A stretch of 64,000 bases of DNA from positions 248,001-312,000 of the forward strand of contig NZ_CP040004.1 of assembly GCF_005697565.1 (NCBI RefSeq), written 5' to 3'. The notes under the pieces are model-generated. The model was not told the origin of the DNA. It ran no database searches and was given only the letters and a program-made list of their open reading frames with translations. Below are positions 27,806 to 36,654 of this stretch, one piece after another. Position 1 is the stretch's first letter; every line of letters starts with the position of its first letter. The stretch is from Candidatus Nanosynbacter featherlites (GTDB lineage Bacteria; Patescibacteriota; Saccharimonadia; Saccharimonadales; Saccharimonadaceae). The position numbers were made by a program, and so were the translations under genes.

Positions 27806-27876
27806 TGGATGTGACGGGAGTCGAACCCGCGAGACGGTGGACTTCGAATGTCCTGTCTCCCAAACCTGGCACACCC
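27806..27876 (-). ncRNA. tRNA-like element 2 (no D-stem, no anticodon, G3-U70, A73)
   Basis: 71 bases. GGGTGTG pairs with CACATCC over 7 bp including a G3-U70 wobble, discriminator A, and a T arm (GCGGG TTCGACT CCCGT). There is no D-stem. The position of the anticodon arm is a longer stem: GAGAC/GTCTC stacked on GGAC/GTCC with loop ATTCGAA. No CCA is encoded, unlike the two real tRNAs in this window. The pattern recalls the tRNA-like domain of tmRNA without its mRNA module. Could also be a decayed tRNA. Confidence 0.5.
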
Positions 27877-28077
27877 TGACCATTCTGTGTTGAAAACATT
27901 GGTCTTCTCGATGTAGCGGTATACACCTGCTTTGGTTTGTCGTACGCCATTGGACCACAAAACAAAGCTGAGAAGTCAATGAAACTCGGGCGGAGTGGCG
28001 AAACACCCAAGTTTTTTCGCTTACATACGACTTCACACGGGTGATGAGGTCGTGTGATTGCGCATGCAACCGCGAAG

Positions 28078-28165
28078 CGGACACAGCGGGACTCGAACCC
28101 GCAGCCTCCCATTGCGTCGACACCGTTGTCGACGCGGGCGCTCTGCCGATTAGAGCTATATGTCC
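28078..28165 (-). ncRNA. tRNA-like element 1 (extended anticodon arm)
   Basis: 88 bases. Acceptor GGACATA/TGTGTCC, a perfect class I D arm (GCTC ... GAGC with GG in the loop) and T arm (GCGGG TTCGAGT CCCGC) are all intact. The anticodon arm is replaced by CCC/GGG plus a 9-bp palindromic stem GCGTCGACA/TGTCGACGC closed by ACGG. No standard anticodon loop or encoded CCA. Forcing a seven-base loop gives a CGA anticodon only with two mismatched stem pairs. Function unknown. Confidence 0.55.
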
Positions 28166-28284
28166 TGTGATTCTTTTCTGGGCTACCAGCTGGGCGAATC
28201 ACCCCAGGGGCGGACAGACGCCCTTTGCTGACTGCGAAAGTCAGCGGGTTTCGAGGTCGCACAAACCTCGACTGTCAAAAGAGA

Positions 28285-28470
28285 TTACCAGTGGAGCTTC
28301 CTGGGGCGGTCGCTCCGTCCGGTTGCCTCGTTTTCTATGGCCTGCTTCTCAAGCAGGACTGCATAGAGGTTGTCGAGAGCTTTTTTGGGTGCGCCGTATC
28401 TAACGGCGTCCTCATAATCCCTCTGGGCGCAAATGCGTGCCCAGGTTTGGTTTCCAGCCAAGGGTTTCAC
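28285..28470 (-). CDS. Possible small protein (61 aa) after structured leader B
   Basis: Frame ending AGNQTWARICAQR ... RPRKLHW. The middle (DAVRYGAPKKALDNLYAVLLEKQ) has a plausible amphipathic helix. A GTG at 28470 follows GAGAGGGG at too short a distance; the same frame extends to a TTG at 28521 inside the structured RNA. Start therefore uncertain and the gene itself is only a candidate. If real, it is the protein controlled by leader B. Confidence 0.35.
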   Translation of the reverse strand: MKPLAGNQTWARICAQRDYEDAVRYGAPKKALDNLYAVLLEKQAIENEATGRSDRPRKLHW

Positions 28471-28501
28471 CCCCTCTCTGCCGCAGTTGCGGCGATAGAA
28501 A

Positions 28502-28610
28502 AGAGCTAACTCTCCTGTCAAACCATGCTTTTGTGCGAAGCATGGTCAGGACTTGACGCCATTTGCGGCATCTTGTCAAGAGCTAGCTCCACGAACAAAA
28601 GCTAATGAAT
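28502..28610 (-). ncRNA. Leader/ncRNA B: three-way junction RNA
   Basis: Transcript begins near UAGCUUUUGUUCG. P1 pairs GAGCTAGCTC (28580-28589) with GAGTTAGCTC (28503-28512, one G-U pair). Inside, P3 (28513-28551: TCCTG, CCATGCTT / AAGCATGG, CAGGA) and P2 (28552-28580: CTTGAC ... GTCAAG with inner GCC/GGC) abut with essentially no unpaired junction bases. TTTTC follows P1. Either a short free-standing RNA or the leader of the small frame downstream. Confidence 0.65.
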
Positions 28611-28639
28611 ATCATAACACGAACTGTAAAAAATAGCAA
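28611..28639 (-). promoter_or_regulatory. Promoter of RNA B
   Basis: TTGCTA (complement 28634-28639), 17-base spacer, TATGAT (complement 28611-28616). Confidence 0.65.
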
Positions 28640-28658
28640 CAATATAGCAGAAAATAAT

Positions 28659-31600
28659 TTAAATGTCCCCTGTTAATAGGTCTTTTTCAAACTGTAACAT
28701 GCCTTTATAATCTGCTGAATAGCCAGAAACGTCTGGCAGATCTAGGGTGGTGATTTTCCGCCAGACGATGCCGACAAGCCGCGCAAATTCAGCTAATTCC
28801 TCCTCGGAGAACGTATCTTCCAGGCTGAGGATATCGCCGGTTTTTATGTCTGGCTCGACGAACTGAAGGCAGGCGCCGGTGAAAGTGAAATTGCCATAAT
28901 CACGTGATGATTTGACCAGAAGTTGATAGAACATCAGCTGCTGGCGGTATTTGTGGAGCTTGATTTTTTCATAGTCAGACGTCCCCTTCCAGGAGTGCGA
29001 TGGCTTGCCAGTTTTATAGTCTGTGACGTAGATGGTTTTTTCTGTCTTGTCTACATCAACCAGGTCTAGTGAGCCTGTCAAATGCGCTTGACCAATGAAG
29101 GCGTTTTGGTTGGCAAAGCTGAGCTCAGTCAGTTGCTGCTGGGTGAAGCTGCTTTGTTTGGCGTCCAGAAAAGCGGTCAGGACTGATTGCCCCTTTTCGG
29201 TGAATAGTTTGGTGTCATCTGGCGATAGGTGTTGTGCTGCCAAGGTTTGAGCATACAAGCGCATGATTTCTGGGCGTGGCGGTAGCTTCCCATCTGCAAC
29301 AAATATATCGTGTAGTTGCTGCAGACAGGCGTGAACCGCGGTTCCATAGGCGGCGGATGGGCTTTTGGCTTGTGGGAAATGGAGCAAGTTATTTAACAAA
29401 AATCCTTGAGGGCCGCCATGTGAGACGTCGAGAAAATTGTTCAGATGGGTGGCGGATAGTTTGTAGTGCTGTAAGATTGGCGCCAAGACTTCCTGTAGCA
29501 CTCCGTCGTGCGGTTCAGTCAACTTGGCGCGCCAGTCGGTCAGGAGCGACTCGGTTGCATCAGTAGCCTCAGGGGTCTCAATGGTTGACGTTTCTAACTC
29601 CAGGGAGCTTAGGAAGCTGGCAATCAAATTGTCCTTACCGCCAGTGTCCGTGAGGCTGTGACTGAGGTGAAGGGTTTGCTTGGCGCGAGTCATGGCGACG
29701 AAAAATAGGCGCAAACGCTCGTCGTAGTTGTTGCCTGCCGGCTGGAGCTGTAGGTTAGCTGGATAGCGGATGAGCCGACTGCGCGCACGGACTTTCTCGC
29801 CCCATATGTTGTCAGTTGCGCCGATGATGAATACGTGTGAAAATTCCAAGCCCTTTGATTTGTGGGCGGTCATGAGATTGATTGAACCTGATTTGTGCTC
29901 GGCAGCTGGCCTGATGCTGGTGAGGCGAGTCTTGGTCAAATGATGGAGATCGATAAACTGGAGAAGCTGTGTCAAGGTTGGCGTTGCCTCAGTGTAGTGG
30001 TCGCGTAATTTCTGGCGCAAGGTGCGCAGCGCTTCTAGGGTGGTGAGGTAGGCTTCTGGGTCCGACTGTAATTTTTCTGGTGAGAAATAGTAGGTGTAGA
30101 GAGAGCGGTTGGTGGCGGTTTCGGTGAGGCCTAATAGTTCATCGATATGCTCTTCCAGCGTGAGGTTGGGGACGTTTTTAGCTTGCCCTAATAGCCACTG
30201 AGCCAACGGCTCAAATGTTGTTTGGGCGAGCATTGCTTCCAGCCAGAACTGTCGGTTGCACCAGGCTGCCAGGCTTAATTTCCAGATGTCCGTGGCGGCG
30301 AAGCCAAACGCTGGGTGCGCCAGCAACTCTGGTAGTAAGCTATTGGCGGTGGTTAGGTCGTTGTTGTGGAGCGAGATGACGATGCGGGCTAGCAGTTCCA
30401 ACGCTTTGATACTGTCTAGTTCCAGGATGTCGTCATGGTGTTCATAATTGACGCTGATATTGTTTTGGTACAGATGAGGCAAGAGCTCAATCAGTTCATG
30501 ATGTCGGCGAGATATGACGGCGATCTCTTCGGGCGGCGTGCCTGAGGCGATGAGCTCTGCAATTTGCTTAGCAACGCCTGCCCTTTCGTCCAGTAGTGTC
30601 ATGAAACGGCTCAGTTTGACGGTGGCGTCTGATGATGAGGCGTGGGGTGTTAGTTGTTTGGATAAGTCAGGAATGGTGTTTTCCAGGCGGTCGCTGCCTT
30701 GGGTGATGACGCTGCGGGCGGTGGTGAGGATTTGCTCTGCCGAACGGTAGTTGTCAGTCAGGACGATGACGGCTGGGTCGTGATAGTGCTGGCGGAAGCG
30801 TTGGATGTTGCCAACGTTGGCGCCCTGAAAGCTAAAAATGGCTTGGTCGTCGTCACCGACTGCCATGATGTTTGGCTCAGGCTCGTCGCCAGTCAGATTG
30901 AACAGTAACTGCAGCTGCGCCAAGTTAGTGTCTTGGAATTCGTCTACCATGATGAACTGGTATTGCTCCTGGAGGTTTGCCCTTAGATCTGGCTGGTGTT
31001 TGCATGCGTCCAACACGTTCAAAATCATGTCGTCATAGTCAAACAGTCCACGCTGTGCCAGTGCGCTGCGGTATTGGTCGTACACGTGAGTGACGGCACG
31101 TAGTTTAGTGATTGATTCACTGTCCTTTAAGACAAACCCCCCTGTTGCGTTCTTCTTACACCAGGCATTTTTCCAGGCGGTGATGGGTTTGGTGCTGTCA
31201 TTTTCCAAGGCTTCTTGTGCGGCGTTAGCCATGCTGAGTGCCAGTACATTGGCGTACGGTGTGATGGCTGCCGGTAAAGGCTGCGGGGTGATGCTTGCTG
31301 CTATTTCTGCTACGTTGGCAAATGCTGGGATGGTTGATTTTTTGATGGTGGTTTGGAAGAGCTGCGTGATGGCTTCAGAAATTTCTGTGATTGTTCGCTC
31401 CACGTCGTCCAGAATATGTTGTATTTCTTCAGAGGTCAGACCGTTGCTTTTGAATGCGGAAATGGTTTTAAGTGTTTCTTTCAGATAGATAAATTCGTCA
31501 TTGTTTTTGACGTTGAGTGGATTGTCCCAGCTCATGGCCTCAAAAATTTCTTGCAGAATCTGTTGCTGTGTCAGTTCGTCGGTTGGTTGCCGATCTGCGC

Positions 31601-31922
31601 CGTGGAAGAAATATTGCCGGTTGGTGTTGATAATTTCTGAGCCGAAGCTGTGGAAGGTGTGAATGGCGACTTTGTAGGCGTCTTCGCCGATGATTTGCTG
31701 TAATCGCTGCCGCATGTTCACCGCACCCGAGTCAGTAAACGTCAGGCATAAAATGTTGCTCGGTAAGGTGTCAGTTTGGCGTAATATGTGAGCAGCTCGC
31801 ATGCTCAGCAGCTCAGTTTTGCCCGTGCCAGGACCTGCGATGACCAACAACGGTCCGTGAATTTTGTCAACGGCAGAACGTTGATTGGCATTAAGGTTGG
31901 CGTAGCGTGTAGAAAAATCCAT
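28659..31922 (-). CDS. UvrD/Rep-type DNA helicase with C-terminal PD-(D/E)XK nuclease
   Basis: 1087 residues. Superfamily 1A helicase: Q-motif LNANQRSAVD, Walker A VIAGPGTGKTELL, motif II FIMVDEFQDTNLAQ, AVGDDDQAIFSFQGA (motif III), LMTAHKSKGLEF and RLRLFFVAMTRAK (V/VI). From about residue 830 an AddB/RecB-like nuclease domain ends with TIYVTDYKTGKP, the D...xK catalytic motif. This combination suits recombination or double-strand-break processing; it may replace RecBCD/AddAB. The ATG at 31922 is six bases after TATACT; a longer frame would cover the divergent gene. Divergent promoters are ~44 bases apart. Confidence 0.9.
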   Translation of the reverse strand: MDFSTRYANLNANQRSAVDKIHGPLLVIAGPGTGKTELLSMRAAHILRQTDTLPSNILCLTFTDSGAVNMRQRLQQIIGEDAYKVAIHTFHSFGSEIINTNRQYFFHGADRQPTDELTQQQILQEIFEAMSWDNPLNVKNNDEFIYLKETLKTISAFKSNGLTSEEIQHILDDVERTITEISEAITQLFQTTIKKSTIPAFANVAEIAASITPQPLPAAITPYANVLALSMANAAQEALENDSTKPITAWKNAWCKKNATGGFVLKDSESITKLRAVTHVYDQYRSALAQRGLFDYDDMILNVLDACKHQPDLRANLQEQYQFIMVDEFQDTNLAQLQLLFNLTGDEPEPNIMAVGDDDQAIFSFQGANVGNIQRFRQHYHDPAVIVLTDNYRSAEQILTTARSVITQGSDRLENTIPDLSKQLTPHASSSDATVKLSRFMTLLDERAGVAKQIAELIASGTPPEEIAVISRRHHELIELLPHLYQNNISVNYEHHDDILELDSIKALELLARIVISLHNNDLTTANSLLPELLAHPAFGFAATDIWKLSLAAWCNRQFWLEAMLAQTTFEPLAQWLLGQAKNVPNLTLEEHIDELLGLTETATNRSLYTYYFSPEKLQSDPEAYLTTLEALRTLRQKLRDHYTEATPTLTQLLQFIDLHHLTKTRLTSIRPAAEHKSGSINLMTAHKSKGLEFSHVFIIGATDNIWGEKVRARSRLIRYPANLQLQPAGNNYDERLRLFFVAMTRAKQTLHLSHSLTDTGGKDNLIASFLSSLELETSTIETPEATDATESLLTDWRAKLTEPHDGVLQEVLAPILQHYKLSATHLNNFLDVSHGGPQGFLLNNLLHFPQAKSPSAAYGTAVHACLQQLHDIFVADGKLPPRPEIMRLYAQTLAAQHLSPDDTKLFTEKGQSVLTAFLDAKQSSFTQQQLTELSFANQNAFIGQAHLTGSLDLVDVDKTEKTIYVTDYKTGKPSHSWKGTSDYEKIKLHKYRQQLMFYQLLVKSSRDYGNFTFTGACLQFVEPDIKTGDILSLEDTFSEEELAEFARLVGIVWRKITTLDLPDVSGYSADYKGMLQFEKDLLTGDI

Positions 31923-31965
31923 ACTTACAGTATACGCGTGCGGTTGAAAATGGTAAAATAAAGCC

Positions 31966-32451
31966 ATGAAGCCTACAGTGACCGCGTCGGAGTTGGAATC
32001 TTTAATCAGCGAAGCATTTGATGTTGATGTCTCAGTAAAACGATTTATCTTGCCGTTGTCTGATGTTGGCCGCACTGCTCAAGCGGCGGTATTTATGGCG
32101 TCTAACAATCAGTTGCTGCTCTATTTGCGCGCGTCTTCTAACATGACGCTGGCGGATGTCAAAAAAATAGCAGTACGCATGGGACTCAGGCTGGACGAGT
32201 TCTATCCGCCCAAATATCAGCCAGATTATTTTGATATTCTTGGTCGTCAAAAATTTCAAGAAGTTTTTCCTGGTATGACAGTACAGTCAGAGGAGGATTT
32301 GATTTTTTACCGAACATTGGCGCCATATAACCCTGCCCTGGCAGTGGTTTCAGAAATCAAAAATGGCGAAATCCATCAGTTTGATCCTGACGTACACGGC
32401 GAATGGCGGGTGGGTGCTCGGTTTGCCTACAGGAAGGTCCGCGCCAAGTAA
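31966..32451 (+). CDS. Unrecognised small cytoplasmic protein
   Basis: 161 residues, alpha/beta character (RFILPLSDVG, VFMASNNQLLLYLRA), no signal or membrane segment, basic C-terminus. I do not recognise a family. TAAAAT box six bases before the ATG. Stop overlaps the P-type ATPase start by one base (TAATG), so it is the first gene of that operon and could be an ATPase accessory or regulator; that is context only. Confidence 0.65.
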   Translation: MKPTVTASELESLISEAFDVDVSVKRFILPLSDVGRTAQAAVFMASNNQLLLYLRASSNMTLADVKKIAVRMGLRLDEFYPPKYQPDYFDILGRQKFQEVFPGMTVQSEEDLIFYRTLAPYNPALAVVSEIKNGEIHQFDPDVHGEWRVGARFAYRKVRAK

Positions 32452-34772
32452 TGAACGGCTATTGGGAGATTATTCGTCGTAATTTGTTTTCGCCGATTGT
32501 GCTTGCGATTTTCTTGCTGGCGGGCGCACTGATTTATGCTCGGGAGTACCGTGATGCGTGGTTTATCTCAGTGGTGATTGTCGTGAACTCGCTGATTGGT
32601 ATTGTTCAGGAAATTCGTGCCAAACGAGCGCTCAAGAAGCTGGAGTTGATGAGTCAGCCGCGAGCACGGTTGTTGTCGGCTGATGGTTCCGTGACGGAAG
32701 TGGCGTATGATGCGTTGCAGGTCGGGGATAAAATCCAGCTGATTGCTGGTGATGAAGTGCCAGCAGACGTGGAGATGCTGGAGGTTAAAGGCTTAGAACT
32801 GAACGAAAGTATGTTGACTGGCGAATCGGCGGCGGTAGAAAAAAGCGTTGGTGATACAGCTTGGGCGGCGACCACTGTGTTGGCTGGCTCTGGCGAGGCT
32901 CGCGTCACAGCGGTTGGTGCGGATACAAAAGCCGGTGCCATCAGTCAAGTGTTGAAGCAGTACAAACCAGAGCTGACCCCCCTGCAACGAGCAATTCAAC
33001 GAGCAATTAGTTTTTTGACGTTTGGTGCGTTTGGGCTGGCGGCGTTGATTTTCATCGCTTATATGACGTCTGGTCAAGACTCAGTGCAGATATTAAAAAC
33101 CATTACCTCAGCGGCCGTGACGGTTGTGCCGGAGGGTTTACTACTGGCAAGTTCACTACTATTGGCGTTTGGTTCGCTCAAATTAGCACAAGCCAGAGTC
33201 TTGCCGCAAAAATTGTCAGCCATTGAAGCCATGGCGCTACTCAACTTGCTGTGTGTCGATAAAACAGGTACGCTCACCAGTGATGAGGTGACCTTGGAGA
33301 AAATTGTTGCTTTGGGTAGTGGTGATCAATCAGGCGAAACGCTTTCAGGGATTGCTGCGTTGATTGCTGAGCAAACCAGCGGCGGCAACATCACTGGCCA
33401 AGCCATCTTGGAAGCAGCCACGCCGCCTAAAGACGCTAAAATCATTGACGTTATGGCGTTTTCGTCTGCGCGCAAAATGGCAGGGTTGCGGTTTGAGTTT
33501 GAGGGTAAAACTCACACGGTTGTCATGGGGGCACCAGAGTTTGTCATAGAGCTGGCTCCGGTTGATGAAATGGGTCAGCGCCAGATCAATGAATGGGCTG
33601 ATGAGGGCCTGCGTGTGCTGCTGCTGGCTGAATTTGATGATTCTCGGAGCGCTTTGAAAGACTTGTCTATCGGTTCTGGCCGTGCTATTGGTGCGGTGAT
33701 TTTGCGTAATTCGCTGCGTGATGGTGTCCAGAAAACTGTACAATTTTTGCAAGACCAAGGCGTCAGTATTCGCGTGATATCTGGTGATAATCCACGGACG
33801 GTGCAATTCATCGCCTCGGCGGCTGGCATCAATAATTCCGAAAAAGCCATCACTGGTGCGGCGCTGGCTGCTTTGAGTGACAAAGATTTTATCAAGGCAG
33901 CTGACGAACACGTCATATTTGCTCGGGTGCATCCAGAGCAAAAGGAGCGGCTGATTGCGCATTACAAAAGCCAGGCCTTGTTCACGGGCATGGTCGGTGA
34001 CGGTGTTAATGACGCATTGGCGCTGAAGAAAGCTGATCTCGGTGTGGCTATGCACGCGGGCGCACCAGCGTCGCGTCGCGTCTCAGACATTATTTTGTTG
34101 AACAATTCATTCACGTCTTTGCCGCTTGGTATGCGGCTGGGTAACCGAATCATGCAAGCGATTGAGGTGATCGCTACCCTGTTCTTCCACAAAATTACGT
34201 ATGGCGTCGTGCTGCTGATGTGTACGCTGTCGCTGGGCATGGTCTATCCATATCAGCCGCGTCACATCACCTTTATGAATATTTTCCTAGTGACGCTGCC
34301 GACTCTGATGTGGACATTTTTCCCGCCTGTGCCGAACCATCGCATCAATCCTCGCCTGTTTTGGCGCCATACGCTGGTTAGCGTGATGCCCATTGCGCTG
34401 ATCACGGGACTGACAGTAGCCTTCACCTATTGGATTGGCTCTGCCATCTTCCCTGATCGCCCTGAAGAAGTCGCCACCATGACGGTGCTGACAGCAACGT
34501 TCTATGGCGTCTATCTGGTATTTTTGGTTGGACCAATGCTGGGCGTTACTTTAACGCGCAACGCCAGAAAAGCGCGCTTGCTGTACATGTTGGCGGTGAG
34601 TGTTGTGGCGGCTGGTAGCTTTGGCATTGGCCCGCTTCGCCGATTTTTCGACTTTACTAAGCCAGATATCATTGTGCTACTGCCAGCGCTTGGCGTCATC
34701 GTCCTGGCAGCAATCTTACAGTGGTGGCTCGCACTGCGCGCTGGTGTGAAAGTCAGATCTTCGCAGTCTTAA
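32451..34772 (+). CDS. Cation-transporting P-type ATPase (first)
   Basis: 773 residues. Actuator motif LTGESAAVEKS, phosphorylation loop CVDKTGTLTSDE, hinge MVGDGVNDALALKKADLGVAM, P-domain ISGDNPRTVQFIA. About eight to ten membrane helices. No N-terminal metal-binding domain and no CPx motif, so heavy-metal (P1B) pumping is unlikely; a P2-like ion pump is a guess. Start at 32451 follows AGGAAGG and couples to the upstream gene. Its last four bases overlap the convergent methyltransferase gene. Confidence 0.88.
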   Translation: MNGYWEIIRRNLFSPIVLAIFLLAGALIYAREYRDAWFISVVIVVNSLIGIVQEIRAKRALKKLELMSQPRARLLSADGSVTEVAYDALQVGDKIQLIAGDEVPADVEMLEVKGLELNESMLTGESAAVEKSVGDTAWAATTVLAGSGEARVTAVGADTKAGAISQVLKQYKPELTPLQRAIQRAISFLTFGAFGLAALIFIAYMTSGQDSVQILKTITSAAVTVVPEGLLLASSLLLAFGSLKLAQARVLPQKLSAIEAMALLNLLCVDKTGTLTSDEVTLEKIVALGSGDQSGETLSGIAALIAEQTSGGNITGQAILEAATPPKDAKIIDVMAFSSARKMAGLRFEFEGKTHTVVMGAPEFVIELAPVDEMGQRQINEWADEGLRVLLLAEFDDSRSALKDLSIGSGRAIGAVILRNSLRDGVQKTVQFLQDQGVSIRVISGDNPRTVQFIASAAGINNSEKAITGAALAALSDKDFIKAADEHVIFARVHPEQKERLIAHYKSQALFTGMVGDGVNDALALKKADLGVAMHAGAPASRRVSDIILLNNSFTSLPLGMRLGNRIMQAIEVIATLFFHKITYGVVLLMCTLSLGMVYPYQPRHITFMNIFLVTLPTLMWTFFPPVPNHRINPRLFWRHTLVSVMPIALITGLTVAFTYWIGSAIFPDRPEEVATMTVLTATFYGVYLVFLVGPMLGVTLTRNARKARLLYMLAVSVVAAGSFGIGPLRRFFDFTKPDIIVLLPALGVIVLAAILQWWLALRAGVKVRSSQS

Positions 34773-36103
34773 TGTAACACTCTGTCTAGCACAACCAGAT
34801 TCTCAATGTGTGGTGTGCGTGGGAAGAAATTATAGCCTTGATGATGCACAATGCGATATTTTTCACTGAGTAAAGCAACGTCCCGAGCTTGAGTGACAGG
34901 GTTGCAGCTCAGATAGACAATGCGTGGCGGCATTTTTTCTAACAAGCGGTCGACGACGTCCGCATGCAAGCCAGCTCGTGGCGGATCGACGATGACGAGA
35001 TTGTCGGGGTGAATATAATCAAGGGCTTGTTCACTGGCTGCCAAGACAGCTTTTGTATTGTTTTCGCGCCCCAAAGCGTGAATATTTCGCTGCATTTCTT
35101 TGACGGCATGCTCATTGATTTCCACCAATGTGACATGTTCTCCGCCAATGGTAAGGCCGATGGTGCCGACACCCGAATACATATCAACAGTTGCTGGAGC
35201 GTTACTTGACCCCACTGGCGCGGTGCGGATCCAGGCTGCCATGTCGGTGAGAGCTTGCTCATAGACCGGTAGATTGACCTGGAAAAATCCTTCAGCGACA
35301 TAGCGAAACGGAACGTCCAGTACTTTGTCAGTGAGAACAGTGTCGCCAAACGCCGCTAGCCGTTCGGTGATGACGCTGGCGGGGCTTTTGGGGTTAGAAT
35401 AGATAATTTCTCCGCCTTGGGCTGACAGTGCGGCTGCCTCTTCGGCGGTGATGACATTTTCCAAGCGGTCTTTGAGGTACAATTGCCAAATGCACTTTCC
35501 TGACCGGCTGCATCTGATGAGTACTGTTTTGAGGTTACGTGCGGTGACTGGTTTGGTGCGCAGCAAGTCGCGAATTTCTAGGGCTAGCGTGTTGATCTCG
35601 GGACGAGCAAGCGAGGTGCCGTCGACGGTGATTTTACCCTTTGAGCCACGTCGGAAAAATGCCAAATCAAGCGTATCAGCTTCTGAGTCCGGGTCGGTGT
35701 CGCTGTACCAACTGTATTCGACTTTGTTACGATACGCCAATTGCTGCTCGTCTGTATAGACTGTTGGTGTAGTCGGCAAGGTAACGTGATGTAGCCGAAA
35801 AGCCTCAGCGATCAACTGGGCTTTGTACTGCTGCTCTGCTGAAAAATTCATGATTTGCCAGGGGCTAGTGCTGAGATAGCTACCTGGATCAACCGGAGTG
35901 ATTCGCTCAAAACTGGCGTGATGAACCTCGGTTACGATGCCTTCGACAAATTTTGATTTTTTCTTGGTCAATCTGATGGTTACCTGCTCACCTGGCAGCC
36001 CGCCCCACACAAACGCTTTGCGTCCATCCGCCAGTGTGCCAATGGCTTGCCCGCCGCCAACGATGTTTTCCAGAGTTAACGTTGCAGTTTGCGCTTTCTT
36101 CAT
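34769..36103 (-). CDS. RNA uracil-5-methyltransferase, RlmCD/TrmA family
   Basis: 444 residues. N-terminal TRAM domain (GGQAIGTLADGRKAFVWGGLPGE), S-adenosylmethionine motif DMYSGVGTIGLTIG, DPPRAGLH, and the catalytic-Cys motif IVYLSCNPVTQARD. Makes m5U in 23S rRNA or tRNA. The four iron-sulfur cysteines of RlmD are not evident. TACAAT box six bases before the ATG at 36103. Confidence 0.92.
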   Translation of the reverse strand: MKKAQTATLTLENIVGGGQAIGTLADGRKAFVWGGLPGEQVTIRLTKKKSKFVEGIVTEVHHASFERITPVDPGSYLSTSPWQIMNFSAEQQYKAQLIAEAFRLHHVTLPTTPTVYTDEQQLAYRNKVEYSWYSDTDPDSEADTLDLAFFRRGSKGKITVDGTSLARPEINTLALEIRDLLRTKPVTARNLKTVLIRCSRSGKCIWQLYLKDRLENVITAEEAAALSAQGGEIIYSNPKSPASVITERLAAFGDTVLTDKVLDVPFRYVAEGFFQVNLPVYEQALTDMAAWIRTAPVGSSNAPATVDMYSGVGTIGLTIGGEHVTLVEINEHAVKEMQRNIHALGRENNTKAVLAASEQALDYIHPDNLVIVDPPRAGLHADVVDRLLEKMPPRIVYLSCNPVTQARDVALLSEKYRIVHHQGYNFFPRTPHIENLVVLDRVLH

Positions 36104-36155
36104 TACCCTATTGTACCCCAAATAGACCGCATTTGGGAAATAGTCAAGTAGCAGC

Positions 36156-36617
36156 TTAGAAGTCGCAATTCTCAGCCGCTGGCGCTGGTGTATTCCACCA
36201 CATTGCCAGGATGCCTTTGCCGACGCGACATTTGGTGCCGTTAGCTCGGTACATCAGCAACCCATAGCGATTGTCTGGACTTTTGTTGACGGTGTATTCA
36301 TAGTGCTTGCCACGCCAGTCTGTTGGTAATTCTTTGAGATATTTTGGCACCAGTAATGGGTTGAGCTCGCCAGCATCGCATGTGCGGTTGGTCGCTGAAC
36401 TATATTTACTACAGGATGCAGGCCAAGGATATTCTCCGTTTTGGGTGTAATATTCTTCGACAGCATTTTGGATGGTTAATAATTCAGTCTTGCTTTCATT
36501 GTTAATGGCGTCTTCGCGGGCAGTACGCCACGCTAGGCCACCGAGGGTCATCAATATACCGAGGACCAAGACGACTACTAACACTTCTACAATCGTAAAA
36601 CCATATTGCTTATGCAT
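36156..36617 (-). CDS. Type IV pilin-like protein
   Basis: 153 residues. Prepilin signature YGFTIVEVLVVVLVLGILMTLGG with the conserved Glu5 after the Gly-Phe cleavage site; a helical stalk and a C-terminal Cys-containing globular domain follow (CSKYSSATNRTC, KCRVG ... ENC). GspG/PilE-type major or minor pilin. TATAAT box six bases before the ATG at 36617. Divergent from tRNA-Gln. Type IV pili of Saccharibacteria serve twitching and DNA uptake; dprA is also in this window. Confidence 0.88.
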   Translation of the reverse strand: MHKQYGFTIVEVLVVVLVLGILMTLGGLAWRTAREDAINNESKTELLTIQNAVEEYYTQNGEYPWPASCSKYSSATNRTCDAGELNPLLVPKYLKELPTDWRGKHYEYTVNKSPDNRYGLLMYRANGTKCRVGKGILAMWWNTPAPAAENCDF

Positions 36618-36654
36618 AGTTTGATTATACGGCGGCGTTGGCAGATTGGCAAGC

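Larger units (their letters stand above)
27690..28284 (-). other. RNA-structured stretch without a convincing protein gene
   Basis: Contains two tRNA-like elements and many hairpins on the minus strand (for example CTGACTTTCGCAGTCAG, GGGCGTCTGTCCGCCC, and CGAGGT...ACCTCG). Long frames exist on both strands (207, 140, 120 and 94 codons) but they run straight through T arms and the terminator and have no promoter or SD; I regard none as a gene. One exception to keep in mind is a frame opening MAYDKPKQVYTATS near 27948, which has no visible SD. Confidence 0.5.

Noticed and set aside
27806..28165. Ordinary tRNA-Ser(CGA) or tRNA-Arg(TCG) genes
   Set aside because: The anticodon readings require mismatched stems; element 2 lacks a D-stem; CCA missing while real tRNAs here encode it.
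27639..28262. 207- and 140-codon open frames on the minus strand
   Set aside because: They pass through two T arms and the terminator hairpin, and have no SD or -10; better explained as chance frames over structured RNA.
28041..28509. Plus-strand frames of 120 and 94 codons
   Set aside because: Antisense to the tRNA-like element and RNA B locus, no promoter or SD, no family resemblance.
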